From Mesorhizobium_G sp049840935 (GTDB lineage Bacteria; Pseudomonadota; Alphaproteobacteria; Rhizobiales; Rhizobiaceae): a stretch of DNA of 64,000 nucleotides. Location of the stretch: positions 124,001-188,000 of the forward strand of contig JASGJA010000017.1 in assembly GCA_049840935.1 (NCBI GenBank), in the 5' to 3' direction. Below are positions 36,611-44,390 of this stretch, one piece after another. Below the pieces are notes generated by a model. It saw nothing but the letters and a program-made list of their open reading frames with translations. It was not told the DNA's origin and made no database searches. Position 1 is the stretch's first letter. The number at the start of each line of letters is the position of its first letter. The translations under genes were made by a program, and so were the position numbers.

Positions 36611-38110
36611 CCGTCGCACCGGTTGCGCCATCAGCACCCGTGGCACCCGTCGCGCCATCAGCACCCGTCGCGCCATCAGCACCCGTGGCACCCGTCGCGC
36701 CATCAGCACCCGTGGCACCCGTTGCGCCATCAGCACCCGTCGCACCGGTTGCACCATCAGCACCCGTGGCACCGGTTGCGCCATCAGCACCCGTGGCACC
36801 GGTTGCGCCATCAGCACCCGTGGCACCGGTTGCGCCATCAGCACCCGTGGCACCCGTTGCGCCATCAGCACCCGTCGCACCGGTTGCACCATCAGCACCC
36901 GTGGCACCGGTTGCGCCATCAGCACCCGTGGCACCGGTTGCGCCATCAGCACCCGTGGCACCGGTTGCGCCATCAGCACCCGTGGCACCGGTTGCGCCAT
37001 CAGCACCCGTGGCACCGGTTGCGCCATCAGCACCCGTGGCACCCGTCGCGCCATCAGCACCCGTCGCACCCGTTGCGCCATCAGCACCCGTGGCACCCGT
37101 CGCGCCATCAGCACCCGTGGCACCCGTTGCGCCATCAGCACCCGTCGCACCGGTTGCACCATCAGCACCCGTGGCACCGGTTGCGCCATCAGCACCCGTC
37201 GCACCGGTTGCACCATCAGCACCCGTGGCACCGGTTGCGCCATCAGCACCCGTGGCACCGGTTGCGCCATCAGCACCCGTGGCACCGGTTGCGCCATCAG
37301 CACCCGTGGCACCGGTTGCGCCATCAGCACCCGTGGCACCCGTTGCGCCATCAGCACCCGTCGCACCGGTTGCACCATCAGCACCCGTGGCACCGGTTGC
37401 GCCATCAGCACCCGTGGCACCGGTTGCGCCATCAGCACCCGTGGCACCGGTTGCGCCATCAGCACCCGTGGCACCGGTTGCGCCATCAGCACCCGTGGCA
37501 CCCGTTGCGCCATCAGCACCCGTCGCACCGGTTGCACCATCAGCACCCGTGGCACCGGTTGCGCCATCAGCACCCGTGGCACCGGTTGCGCCATCAGCAC
37601 CCGTGGCACCGGTTGCGCCATCAGCACCCGTGGCACCGGTTGCGCCATCAGCACCCGTCGCACCGGTTGCACCATCAGCACCCGTGGCACCGGTTGCGCC
37701 ATCAGCACCCGTGGCACCGGTTGCGCCATCAGCACCCGTGGCACCGGTTGCGCCATCAGCACCCGTGGCACCGGTTGCGCCATCAGCACCCGTGGCACCG
37801 GTTGCGCCATCAGCACCCGTGGCACCCGTCGCGCCATCAGCACCCGTGGCACCCGTTGCGCCATCAGCACCCGTGGCACCGGTTGCGCCATCGGCACCCG
37901 TGGCACCCGTCGCACCATCAGCACCCGTCGCACCCGTCGCGCCATCAGCACCCGTGGCACCGGTTGCGCCATCAGCACCCGTCGCACCGGTTGCGCCATC
38001 AGCACCCGTCGCACCGGTTGCGCCATCAGCACCCGTCGCACCGGTTGCGCCATCAGCACCCGTCGCACCGGTTGCGCCATCAGCACCCGTGGCACCCGTT
38101 GCGCCCGCAG
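36611..38110. repeat. Long 27-bp tandem repeat array in the collagen-like gene
   Basis: About 54 copies of a 27-bp unit containing GCGCCATCAGCACCCGT, with a few 18-bp short units (for example near 36652-36670). Coding strand: Gly-Ala-Asp, Gly-Ala-Thr, Gly-Ala-Thr. Copies differ mainly at two sites (GTGGC/GTCGC and ACCGGTT/ACCCGTT/ACCCGTC), and larger blocks of seven to eight units recur. All unit sizes are multiples of nine, so length changes keep the Gly-X-X phase. Confidence 0.93.
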
Positions 38111-39110
38111 CGCCGGTCGCACCTGTAGCCCCCGCAGCACCTGTTGCACCAGTGGCACCCGCAGCGCCGGTAGCACCCGTTGCGCCGACGCCATTCGTCA
38201 GAAGAACTGGTTCGCCGTCTTGATTGATGCCATTCCCATCTGGATTTGTGGTCGCAACCCATAAGGTTGCAGTCGAGTTCGTACTTGATATTGCTATCTA
38301 TATCGTTGGTCGACCAAACTTGGACTTCTCCATCGGTGTTGAAGAAGCCCGTCTCAATGATAAGCGTTTCAGTATCCGTATAGTTGATCGGAACGTATAG
38401 CTGATGCGCGAAATTTGTTCCTGAATTTTGGCTTACTGTAAACTCGCCAATAATCGTTCGCTGACCGTTGATCTGCGTAACAATGTAGTAGAAACCATCC
38501 CAGTCGTTATTGTTGTTCGCTGGAACCGTCACAGTCACATAGTTCGGAGCGAGCACGCCCGCATAGTTTGCGATGCCTTCCGCAGTCAGCGGCGCTTTTG
38601 CTGCGGCAATATTCCAAGAACCGCCCTTTGCGCTTGCGCCGACGAGTTGCTCTGAAGCGGCAACCGAAACGCCGATCGCGCTCGACAGTGCCGAGATAAA
38701 GTCTCTACCTTGTGAACCTGCACCTGTTTCGCAGCTCCACAGCACGATTTTGCCATCCGCGTTTAACGCGCGACCCAATTGCGAAACACTATCCTGATGA
38801 TCGCTTAGATTCGTCTGAGAAACCGCACCGGTTCCGAAGTACAACGCGCCTGGTCGACCATGCGAAATGATATGGATCGCATCCAGATCCTGTCTGCCTT
38901 CCAGCAAACGCGCAATTTCCGCGAGCGCAGGTTCGTTGCCCGAAAGCAAGACTGGTTCAACGTCCGAACGCATTCCGGCAATGAGCACCGAAACGTCTGA
39001 AACTGCGGAATCAATAAATAGAATTTCTTTAGCGCGAAGCATGGGAGGGGTTCCATCGCACGAGATTGAAGTTGAAGGTTGGGACTGGGCAAAATGTGGG
39101 GCGTACATGG

Positions 39111-39509
39111 TCAGGCACCCCGCTTCAGTTTCATATGCTCTGCCATCACGAGCGTTCCTGGCGTGCCGAGAATGCCAGCAGTCGCTGGATCAAACTCAAA
39201 ACCTTGAGCGGACGAACTTTTAGAAAACAACGCAATCGTGCCCGCGACATCCAGCATGTCTGCATCGCCGACCACAATGAACGGCCCGGGTTCGGCAATC
39301 GTGACGGGTATCCTCCCCGCGAACGAACTTCTGGGAATGGTGAATTCACCGACAACCTTTTTGATGCCACCGACATTTGCAATCAGTTGATATTTGTTGG
39401 GAGGAGCGGATGACGGCCAGCAAACGGTTATGTAGCCATTCCTTGTATTCGCGTTGGCTACGTTCAAACCCGACGCACCAACGCCGCTTGGTGCTTGACC
39501 AAATGCCAT
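39111..39509 (-). CDS. Hypothetical protein upstream of the collagen-like gene
   Basis: 132 residues from ATG 39509 (MAFGQAPSGVGASGLNVANA), with GGGAGGACAGC upstream, a very good ribosome site. No signal peptide or membrane segment. The middle (NGYITVCWPSSAPPNKYQLI, GGIKKVVGEFTIPRSSFAG) resembles part b of the collagen-like protein (YVTVTVP...YYIVTQINGQRTIIGEFTV), pointing to a shared beta-sandwich-like module. Its stop is 2 bp before the collagen-like start, so the two are co-translated. Family not recognised; a second type I secretion substrate or a cap/chaperone are both possible. Confidence 0.7.
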   Translation of the reverse strand: MAFGQAPSGVGASGLNVANANTRNGYITVCWPSSAPPNKYQLIANVGGIKKVVGEFTIPRSSFAGRIPVTIAEPGPFIVVGDADMLDVAGTIALFSKSSSAQGFEFDPATAGILGTPGTLVMAEHMKLKRGA

Positions 39510-39958
39510 GCTGTCCTCCCGTGCAGAGCCATTGCAAGCCGGAGCGGAAGGTGAGAACGAAAAATCGCCTATAGCAAAACAGCGCAGCAAAAAGCGCCCA
39601 CACTCAAGATGAGTGCGCTAAAGCTACGCAGACGATGATACTTCTTCCTCCCCGAGGCCGCTTGGCCTGTGCTACCTTCTTCGGCACACATATAAAAAGT
39701 TGCACGAATTGAGGGCATCGCAAACTAGAAGGTGTATACTTCTTTGAGTGTAAAGCTTACTCCATTTGGATGATGTTTTTGAAAAAAGTATAAATAAAAC
39801 AGTAGCTTGAGAAATGTCGCCTATTTTGCATTCATTCACTGTTTTTTCATCATTCCCAATGCGCGCCGTTTCACGCCGCCATCTAAAATTGATCGTTGAT
39901 TGACTTGACGTAGAAGGTTGGGAACTCTGCGCGTCGGCAATTGCGTGGCGGAGCGGCA
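39510..39958. promoter_or_regulatory. AT-rich divergent intergenic region
   Basis: 450 bp without a credible gene between the divergent small-protein/collagen operon and the glycosyltransferase. The stretch 39690-39900 is clearly more AT-rich than the flanks, with TATAAATAAAA near 39790. It must hold promoters for both sides, but no site can be assigned with confidence. Confidence 0.4.
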
Positions 39959-41077
39959 ATGACCACAATTGGTCTAAATATGATCGTGAAGAACGAGGCG
40001 AAGATAATCCTGAATTGTCTCGCCAGCATTCGTTCATTGGTCGATTATGTATTGATTGTCGATACCGGTTCGACTGACGGCACACAGAACCTAATTCGCA
40101 ATTTCCTTCAGCAGTCCGGGCTCGCGGGGGAAGTGATAGAGGAACCTTGGCGTAATTTTGCAGATAACAGAACGTCTGCGCTCAAAGCGCTGAGGCAAGT
40201 TTCGAGTGTGGATTATACGCTCTTGATGGATGCCGACGATATCCTTGTCTCTGAGCCGGGCTTCAATCCAGAATCGTTCAAATCCTCGCTGTCGGCAGAT
40301 ATATATGACCTGAAGATTGTTCACGGGAACATATATTTCTTTCGGCCGGTGCTATTCCGAAACGCCTTGAACTTTTCGTTCAAGGCGGTGCTTCATGAAT
40401 ATCTCGATGCCCCGCCCGAAGTACAGTCCAGACAAACGGCGACTGGAATCCATATCCAGACTTCTGCTGGCGGCGCACGAAGCGCCAATCCCAACAAATA
40501 TCAGGACGATGCCAAATTGCTTGAAAAGGCGTTGGAGACGGAAACCGACCCTTTCCTGATATCGCGTTACACTTTCTATTTAGCCCAAAGTTACCGTGAT
40601 TGCGGAGCGCACGAGCTGGCGCTGAAAAATTACCTTCAGCGCGCGCAGATGGGCTATTGGGATCAGGAAGTCTATGTCAGCCGGTGGGAGACGGCCAATC
40701 TGATGGCTGCGCTCGGAAAGCCGTTCAACGAGGTTGTTGCTGCGTATGAGACGGCAATACAAATCGTACCCGAACGAGCGGAAGCATTCCACTCTGCGAG
40801 CCGATATTGCCGCGACCATAAGCGCTTCAACGAGGGCTTCGAATTTGCAAAGCGGGCGCTAGGTCTTTCACAGCCTGCGGGGCTTTTCATTCAGCCATGG
40901 GTTTATGATTACGCCTTGCTCGATGAGTATGCAGTGAATGGATACTGGGCCGGCGCATATTACGAGTCGCTCAACGCCTGCCTGAAATTGCTTGAAAGCG
41001 ATAAAACGCCTCAAGACATGCGCAAACGTATAACGGCAAACGCGCGCTTTGCTTTCGACAAGCTATCAAAATTTTAG
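39959..41077 (+). CDS. Family 2 glycosyltransferase with C-terminal TPR-like region
   Basis: About 372 residues from ATG 39959 (GGCGGAGCGGCA upstream). Residues about 1-200 are a GT-A domain: MTTIGLNMIVKNEAKIILNC, VLIVDTGSTDGTQNLI near residue 35, and the metal-binding LLMDADDILVSEPG near 85. Residues about 200-370 are helical, TPR-like (FLISRYTFYLAQSYRDCGAH). No membrane segment, so probably cytoplasmic. Similar GT2-TPR enzymes modify peptides or surface polymers. It diverges from the collagen-like operon, whose Thr-rich triplets would be plausible O-glycosylation sites; this link is inference. Confidence 0.85.
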   Translation: MTTIGLNMIVKNEAKIILNCLASIRSLVDYVLIVDTGSTDGTQNLIRNFLQQSGLAGEVIEEPWRNFADNRTSALKALRQVSSVDYTLLMDADDILVSEPGFNPESFKSSLSADIYDLKIVHGNIYFFRPVLFRNALNFSFKAVLHEYLDAPPEVQSRQTATGIHIQTSAGGARSANPNKYQDDAKLLEKALETETDPFLISRYTFYLAQSYRDCGAHELALKNYLQRAQMGYWDQEVYVSRWETANLMAALGKPFNEVVAAYETAIQIVPERAEAFHSASRYCRDHKRFNEGFEFAKRALGLSQPAGLFIQPWVYDYALLDEYAVNGYWAGAYYESLNACLKLLESDKTPQDMRKRITANARFAFDKLSKF

Positions 41078-41119
41078 AGCGCTCCGTGGCTGAATTGAAG
41101 CGCTCTACAGCAAAACGAA

Positions 41120-41149
41120 ATCAGGCCCGAACACTGGTTCGAGCCTGAT
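41120..41149 (-). terminator. Terminator of the LuxR-type gene
   Basis: ATCAGGC-C-CGAAC (from 41120) pairs with GTTCG-A-GCCTGAT (to 41149) around a 4-base loop. On the minus strand TTTCGTTTTG follows. It lies between the convergent glycosyltransferase and LuxR-type genes and may serve both, with the better T-tract for the latter. Confidence 0.75.
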
Positions 41150-41166
41150 CGAAATGCGTCTCTGGA

Positions 41167-41946
41167 TTAGAGACGAGCGGCGGCAAGCTCCGCCGGGAAC
41201 ATCTCATTAATCTTGCAGGCAACCTCAGTGCGATTCGTCGCCTTCAGCTTGCGCATGATGTTGCGGATATGAACCTTTACGGTGCTTTCGCGCAGGTTCA
41301 GTTCATAGGCGATGATCTTGTTCGCCTTGCCACGACGCAAAGCCTCGACAACTTCCGTCTGACGGCCAGTAAACATGCCAGCCATGTGACGGGCCGTTTC
41401 GCTGTGCGAGGTCAACATTTGCCGGATAGCCATAACGCTGCTTGCGGGCACGAACACGCCGCCTGCAAGTGCAAGGCCGATAGCTTCAACACAGACCGTG
41501 ATACCGACCGAGGTCGGGATGTAGCTGCGTGCGCCATATTCCAGCGCCTTCAGGATCTGTGCCAGATCGTCAGTGTCGGCCAGCACGATTACCGGGATCG
41601 ACTTGAACTCGCTGGCAAGCTTGGCCAGTTCCTCGCCAACCGCCGGTTCGGTCACGCGGCGTCCGCCGATATTGAAGAGAATTGCCGAAAACTGTGAATG
41701 ACGATCCCGTGCCTGCTTCCATTCATTGATAGAAGCAAATGGCGTGATTTCGGTGGTTGCATCATGTGAACGCAAGCTCTGTGCGAAGCACTCACGATCC
41801 AGCGCACGCGGATCGATCAGTGCCAGAACGCGGCCATGATTTGGATGAACGGCAAAGGGAAGATCAGCCTTCGGCTTTGCCTGCATTGGAGCGATTGAGA
41901 GAAAATCACTCGATGATTTCAGTGTAGCTGTGTTTGCGATGCCCAT
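41167..41946 (-). CDS. LuxR-type response regulator with degenerate receiver
   Basis: 259 residues from ATG 41946 (AAGGGCA upstream). Residues about 45-160 look like a receiver domain (RVLALIDPRALDRECFAQSL, SAILFNIGG, SIPVIVLADTDDLAQILKAL), but where the phospho-acceptor Asp is expected there is Asn (LFNIGG) and the usual Lys-Pro is replaced (YIPTSVG). C-terminal LuxR helix-turn-helix near 190-250: FTGRQTEVVEALRRGKANKI, then NLRESTVKVHIRNIMRKL. It is probably a phosphorylation-independent or ligand-independent transcription factor; targets unknown, though the collagen operon is close by. Confidence 0.88.
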   Translation of the reverse strand: MGIANTATLKSSSDFLSIAPMQAKPKADLPFAVHPNHGRVLALIDPRALDRECFAQSLRSHDATTEITPFASINEWKQARDRHSQFSAILFNIGGRRVTEPAVGEELAKLASEFKSIPVIVLADTDDLAQILKALEYGARSYIPTSVGITVCVEAIGLALAGGVFVPASSVMAIRQMLTSHSETARHMAGMFTGRQTEVVEALRRGKANKIIAYELNLRESTVKVHIRNIMRKLKATNRTEVACKINEMFPAELAAARL

Positions 41947-42459
41947 TGCCCTTACCCCGTTTGTCGCTTTGGTTTTGCACAAGTAGGGAGAAGCGATAGG
42001 CAATGCGCAGCTTTCAGGGATGTGCCGCCGCCAGTTGGCAACATCACCAGAACCGTTTGATAACAATGTGCGAATTGCTCGGCTTTACGCCGTATTTTGA
42101 CTTACCGCCCCGCCCGTATTTCAGTAGTTAGCAGATCAACTCCAAGTACGTTTGATTTAAGCCTATTTAACTACCTCAAGCCCCTATCCGCATTAACACA
42201 CATCAATCGGGCTAGATATTTTTCGATATTCGTCCATTTTTTTCTGCGCTTTCAAAAACGCGATATCAGAATAATTTCGATAATAATAACAAATAGATAG
42301 AATACTGCTGCAATTAACGTCCGGTACACCCCACGGCTGCAGGGGCCGAGGGGTGCATAAATATTCATATTAAACGGTACGCGAAACGGCTTTAGTACCG
42401 CCTAAGCCGTTATGTAGCCCCGATTAGGTGACTATTGGCACCATTGGGGGAGGGCAAAC
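41947..42459. other. Structured, AT-rich intergenic region upstream of the LuxR-type gene
   Basis: 513 bp with no convincing gene. It carries CACCCC (42327-42332)/GGGGTG (42350-42355), with an inner CGGC/GCCG. Nearby CGGTAC (42375-42380) pairs with GTACCG (42395-42400), while ACGGCTT (42386-42392), lying inside that loop, pairs with AAGCCGT (42404-42410). The last two helices interlock as a pseudoknot or exclude each other. It could be the 3' end of the esterase transcript or a leader/small RNA before the regulator gene. Confidence 0.45.
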
Positions 42460-43509
42460 TTATTTACCGAGATGCTTATCAAAGAAAGCGCCGATAGCGG
42501 AGAACGCCTCCTTCGTTTCGGGCAAGCTGTCGTCAAATGCGTATTGGTTGTGTGATTGCCCTTCAAACACCTCCAACTGCGCCTCGACGCCCGCACGGCG
42601 CAACTTCCTGTGCGTACGGACGGTGTTGGAGAGCAGCAAATCACGGGTACCCGTTATGAGAATCGCAGGAGGGAACCCTGCGAAATCGCCGTAGATCGGC
42701 GAAATGAGTGGGTCTTTGAGATCGTGGCCCTTGGCGTAGAGCAGAGTGGCCGAGTTGCAAAAGCCATCACGCGATACCAGAATGTTGTCGACCTTTTCAT
42801 TTGTGTAGAAACTGTCACCGACCTTGGTCGCATCTGACATCGGCGTGCCGGGCGCGATGGCTCCGGGAACAGGCAGGCCGAGCTCCTTTAATTTGAGAAC
42901 CAGTTGCAGGGTAAGCGCTCCGCCCGCCGAGCTTCCGAAAACTCCAATGTTCTTTGCGGGCGTAGTTTTGAGAAGTTCCTTGTAGACCGCAACGGCATCG
43001 TCAAGCGCCGCGGGGAATGTCGCTTCCGGCGGCATTCTATAATCAACCGAAACAACCTTATAACCCCCAAATCCTGCGAGGATCGTTGCTTCCTTCGTGC
43101 CAGATTCGCCGGGCCATAGGACGTAGCAGCCCCCATGCAGTTCCAGAACCACCTTATCGCTTTTTTCTGCTGGAAGATTTTGCGGCGTAACCGTATAGGC
43201 GCGCGCGCCGCCCATGTCAGTGCGGGCAATCGTGACCTTCATGCGGTCACGCAGTTGTTTCAGCGCTTCGCCGCTTCCTTCGGCAAGCTTGTCTGCGAAG
43301 GCGCGCGCTTCCTCACCTGTTTTCCAGTATTCGGTCCAGAATGGAAGATATTGTGCCCCGGCCATCTTTTGCATGCCCGCGCTAAGGTCGGCAGTCGGTC
43401 CGGGAAGCGATTTCGCAGGCACTTCGAGAGGTGGCATTGGCTCGTCGGCGAAGGCAGGAACTGCCATGCAAACGGATAGTGACATCGCGGCTAGATACGT
43501 TCTTCTCAT
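42460..43509 (-). CDS. Secreted alpha/beta hydrolase (HSL-type esterase)
   Basis: About 349 residues from ATG 43509 (GGAGG 6 bp upstream). Signal peptide MRRTYLAAMSLSVCMAVPAF ends at ADE. Hormone-sensitive-lipase-type fold: oxyanion motif reads VLELHGGCY (HGGC instead of the usual HGGG), nucleophile GVFGSSAGGALTL near residue 190, Asp in ILITGTRDLLLSN near 286 and His in QSHNQYAF near 317. Probably a periplasmic carboxylesterase of unknown substrate. It stands alone between intergenic gaps. Confidence 0.87.
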   Translation of the reverse strand: MRRTYLAAMSLSVCMAVPAFADEPMPPLEVPAKSLPGPTADLSAGMQKMAGAQYLPFWTEYWKTGEEARAFADKLAEGSGEALKQLRDRMKVTIARTDMGGARAYTVTPQNLPAEKSDKVVLELHGGCYVLWPGESGTKEATILAGFGGYKVVSVDYRMPPEATFPAALDDAVAVYKELLKTTPAKNIGVFGSSAGGALTLQLVLKLKELGLPVPGAIAPGTPMSDATKVGDSFYTNEKVDNILVSRDGFCNSATLLYAKGHDLKDPLISPIYGDFAGFPPAILITGTRDLLLSNTVRTHRKLRRAGVEAQLEVFEGQSHNQYAFDDSLPETKEAFSAIGAFFDKHLGK

Positions 43510-43591
43510 AATTTCCTCCATTTCATGAGTGCGAACAAAAGGGTGGCGTGACACGCACGCGAAAAAATCCGATGTTGTAATCCAGTGAGCG

Positions 43592-44386
43592 CTATCTGAG
43601 CGCCGTTGCTATTGTCCCGCCATCAATCGTTATGACCGCTGCGTTGACCTTTTCCATCAATGCGAGATGAAGAAATGCGTCCGCTACATCGGCGGCTGTC
43701 ACTTCCACACCCAATAGATTGCCCGACATATATTCATCCGGGCTTATGCCACGCGCCTGCGCGCGCTCCATAATCATCTGGTCAGTCATCAGCCCCGAGC
43801 GAATACGCCCGGCATTCACGCCGTTCGCGCGAACGCCTTCATGGCCGTGGTCGAGTGCATACTGTCGCATTAGCGCGAGCGTCGCGGCCTTGGGAATGCC
43901 GTAAGGACCAAAGTTCTTGCCCGGATTCACCGACTGGTTTGAGATATTGAAGAGCAGTAGCCCGCCCCTGCCCTGCCGTCTGAATATCCTCAGCGCTGCC
44001 TGACAGGAAAGCTGATGGCCAAAGAAGTTCAGGTCGAAGCTGCGGCGAAGATCATCAAACGGAAGATCGCCGATAGAACCTTGCGGTCCAGAACCGGCGT
44101 TTGAGATCAGAATATCGAGCCCTCCGAGACTGGCCTCGACGGCGCTGAATGCGTCCGAAACAGAACCGCTGTCGGTCACATCGCAGCGCTCAACATGACA
44201 TCCGACCTCGGCCTTTAGTTCGGCCAGGCGTCCAGCATCGCGGTCCAGCGCCGCAACATTTGCGCCCGCCTTCGAAAAGGCGAACACGATCTCGCGGCCT
44301 ATGCCGCTCGCACCACCCGTAACGGCAACGGCGCGGCCCTCAAGCGGCCTGAAAGGAACCTCGTTGGGAGCTTGGGCCGTAGCCAT
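43592..44386 (-). CDS. Short-chain dehydrogenase/reductase of the polyol island
   Basis: NAD(P)-dependent oxidoreductase, 264 residues from ATG 44386. Cofactor motif VTGGASGIGRE near residue 23, LDILISNAGSG near 95, catalytic Ser in LFNISNQS and YxxxK in YGIPKAATLAL near 167. The start is 2 bp past the aldolase stop, so it is the last gene of a ten-gene operon starting with the binding protein at 52603. By context it probably oxidises or reduces a polyol or its ketose; exact substrate unknown. Confidence 0.88.
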   Translation of the reverse strand: MATAQAPNEVPFRPLEGRAVAVTGGASGIGREIVFAFSKAGANVAALDRDAGRLAELKAEVGCHVERCDVTDSGSVSDAFSAVEASLGGLDILISNAGSGPQGSIGDLPFDDLRRSFDLNFFGHQLSCQAALRIFRRQGRGGLLLFNISNQSVNPGKNFGPYGIPKAATLALMRQYALDHGHEGVRANGVNAGRIRSGLMTDQMIMERAQARGISPDEYMSGNLLGVEVTAADVADAFLHLALMEKVNAAVITIDGGTIATALR

Positions 44387-44390
44387 CGTG

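Larger units (their letters stand above)
35955..39108 (-). pseudogene. DUF4347 / collagen-like secreted protein, frameshifted
   Basis: Repaired product about 1050 residues. (a) Residues about 25-180: DUF4347 domain (EILFIDSAVSDVSVLIAGM, DAIHIISHGRPGALYFGTGA, GKIVLWSCETGAG), typical of the N-terminus of large secreted adhesins. (b) About 185-290: a beta-rich segment (NYVTVTVP, IIGEFTVSQNSG) that resembles the small upstream protein. (c) After an extra base at 38285-38286 the other frame reads STATLWVATTNPDGNGINQD, then about 630 residues of Gly-X-X (mostly GATGATGAD) from about 38191 to 36301. (d) A C-terminal tail of about 115 residues opening GHGHGHNHGGKDDCG and ending DIWKTHD. No RTX repeats. 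Secretion through the adjacent exporter is inferred. Confidence 0.82.

Noticed and set aside
36611..38110. CRISPR array.
   Set aside because: Units are directly adjacent, with no unique spacers between them; the array is coding and in phase with Gly-X-X.
36072..38264. Long open frames on the + strand and a second minus frame across the repeats (Ser-Thr-Arg-Gly, Pro-Val-Ala-Pro and Arg-Val-Leu-Met-Ala rich).
   Set aside because: They arise because a 27-bp repeat without stops is open in several frames. Only the Gly-X-X frame joins a recognisable N-terminal domain (after one base is removed) and a non-repetitive C-terminal tail.
33548..39108. RTX toxin or adhesin secretion system.
   Set aside because: No GGxGxDxxx nonapeptides in the substrate; its repeats are collagen-like.
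42097..42300. A 67-codon + strand ORF in the gap before the esterase.
   Set aside because: No ribosome site, AT-driven composition and no recognisable features; treated as non-coding.
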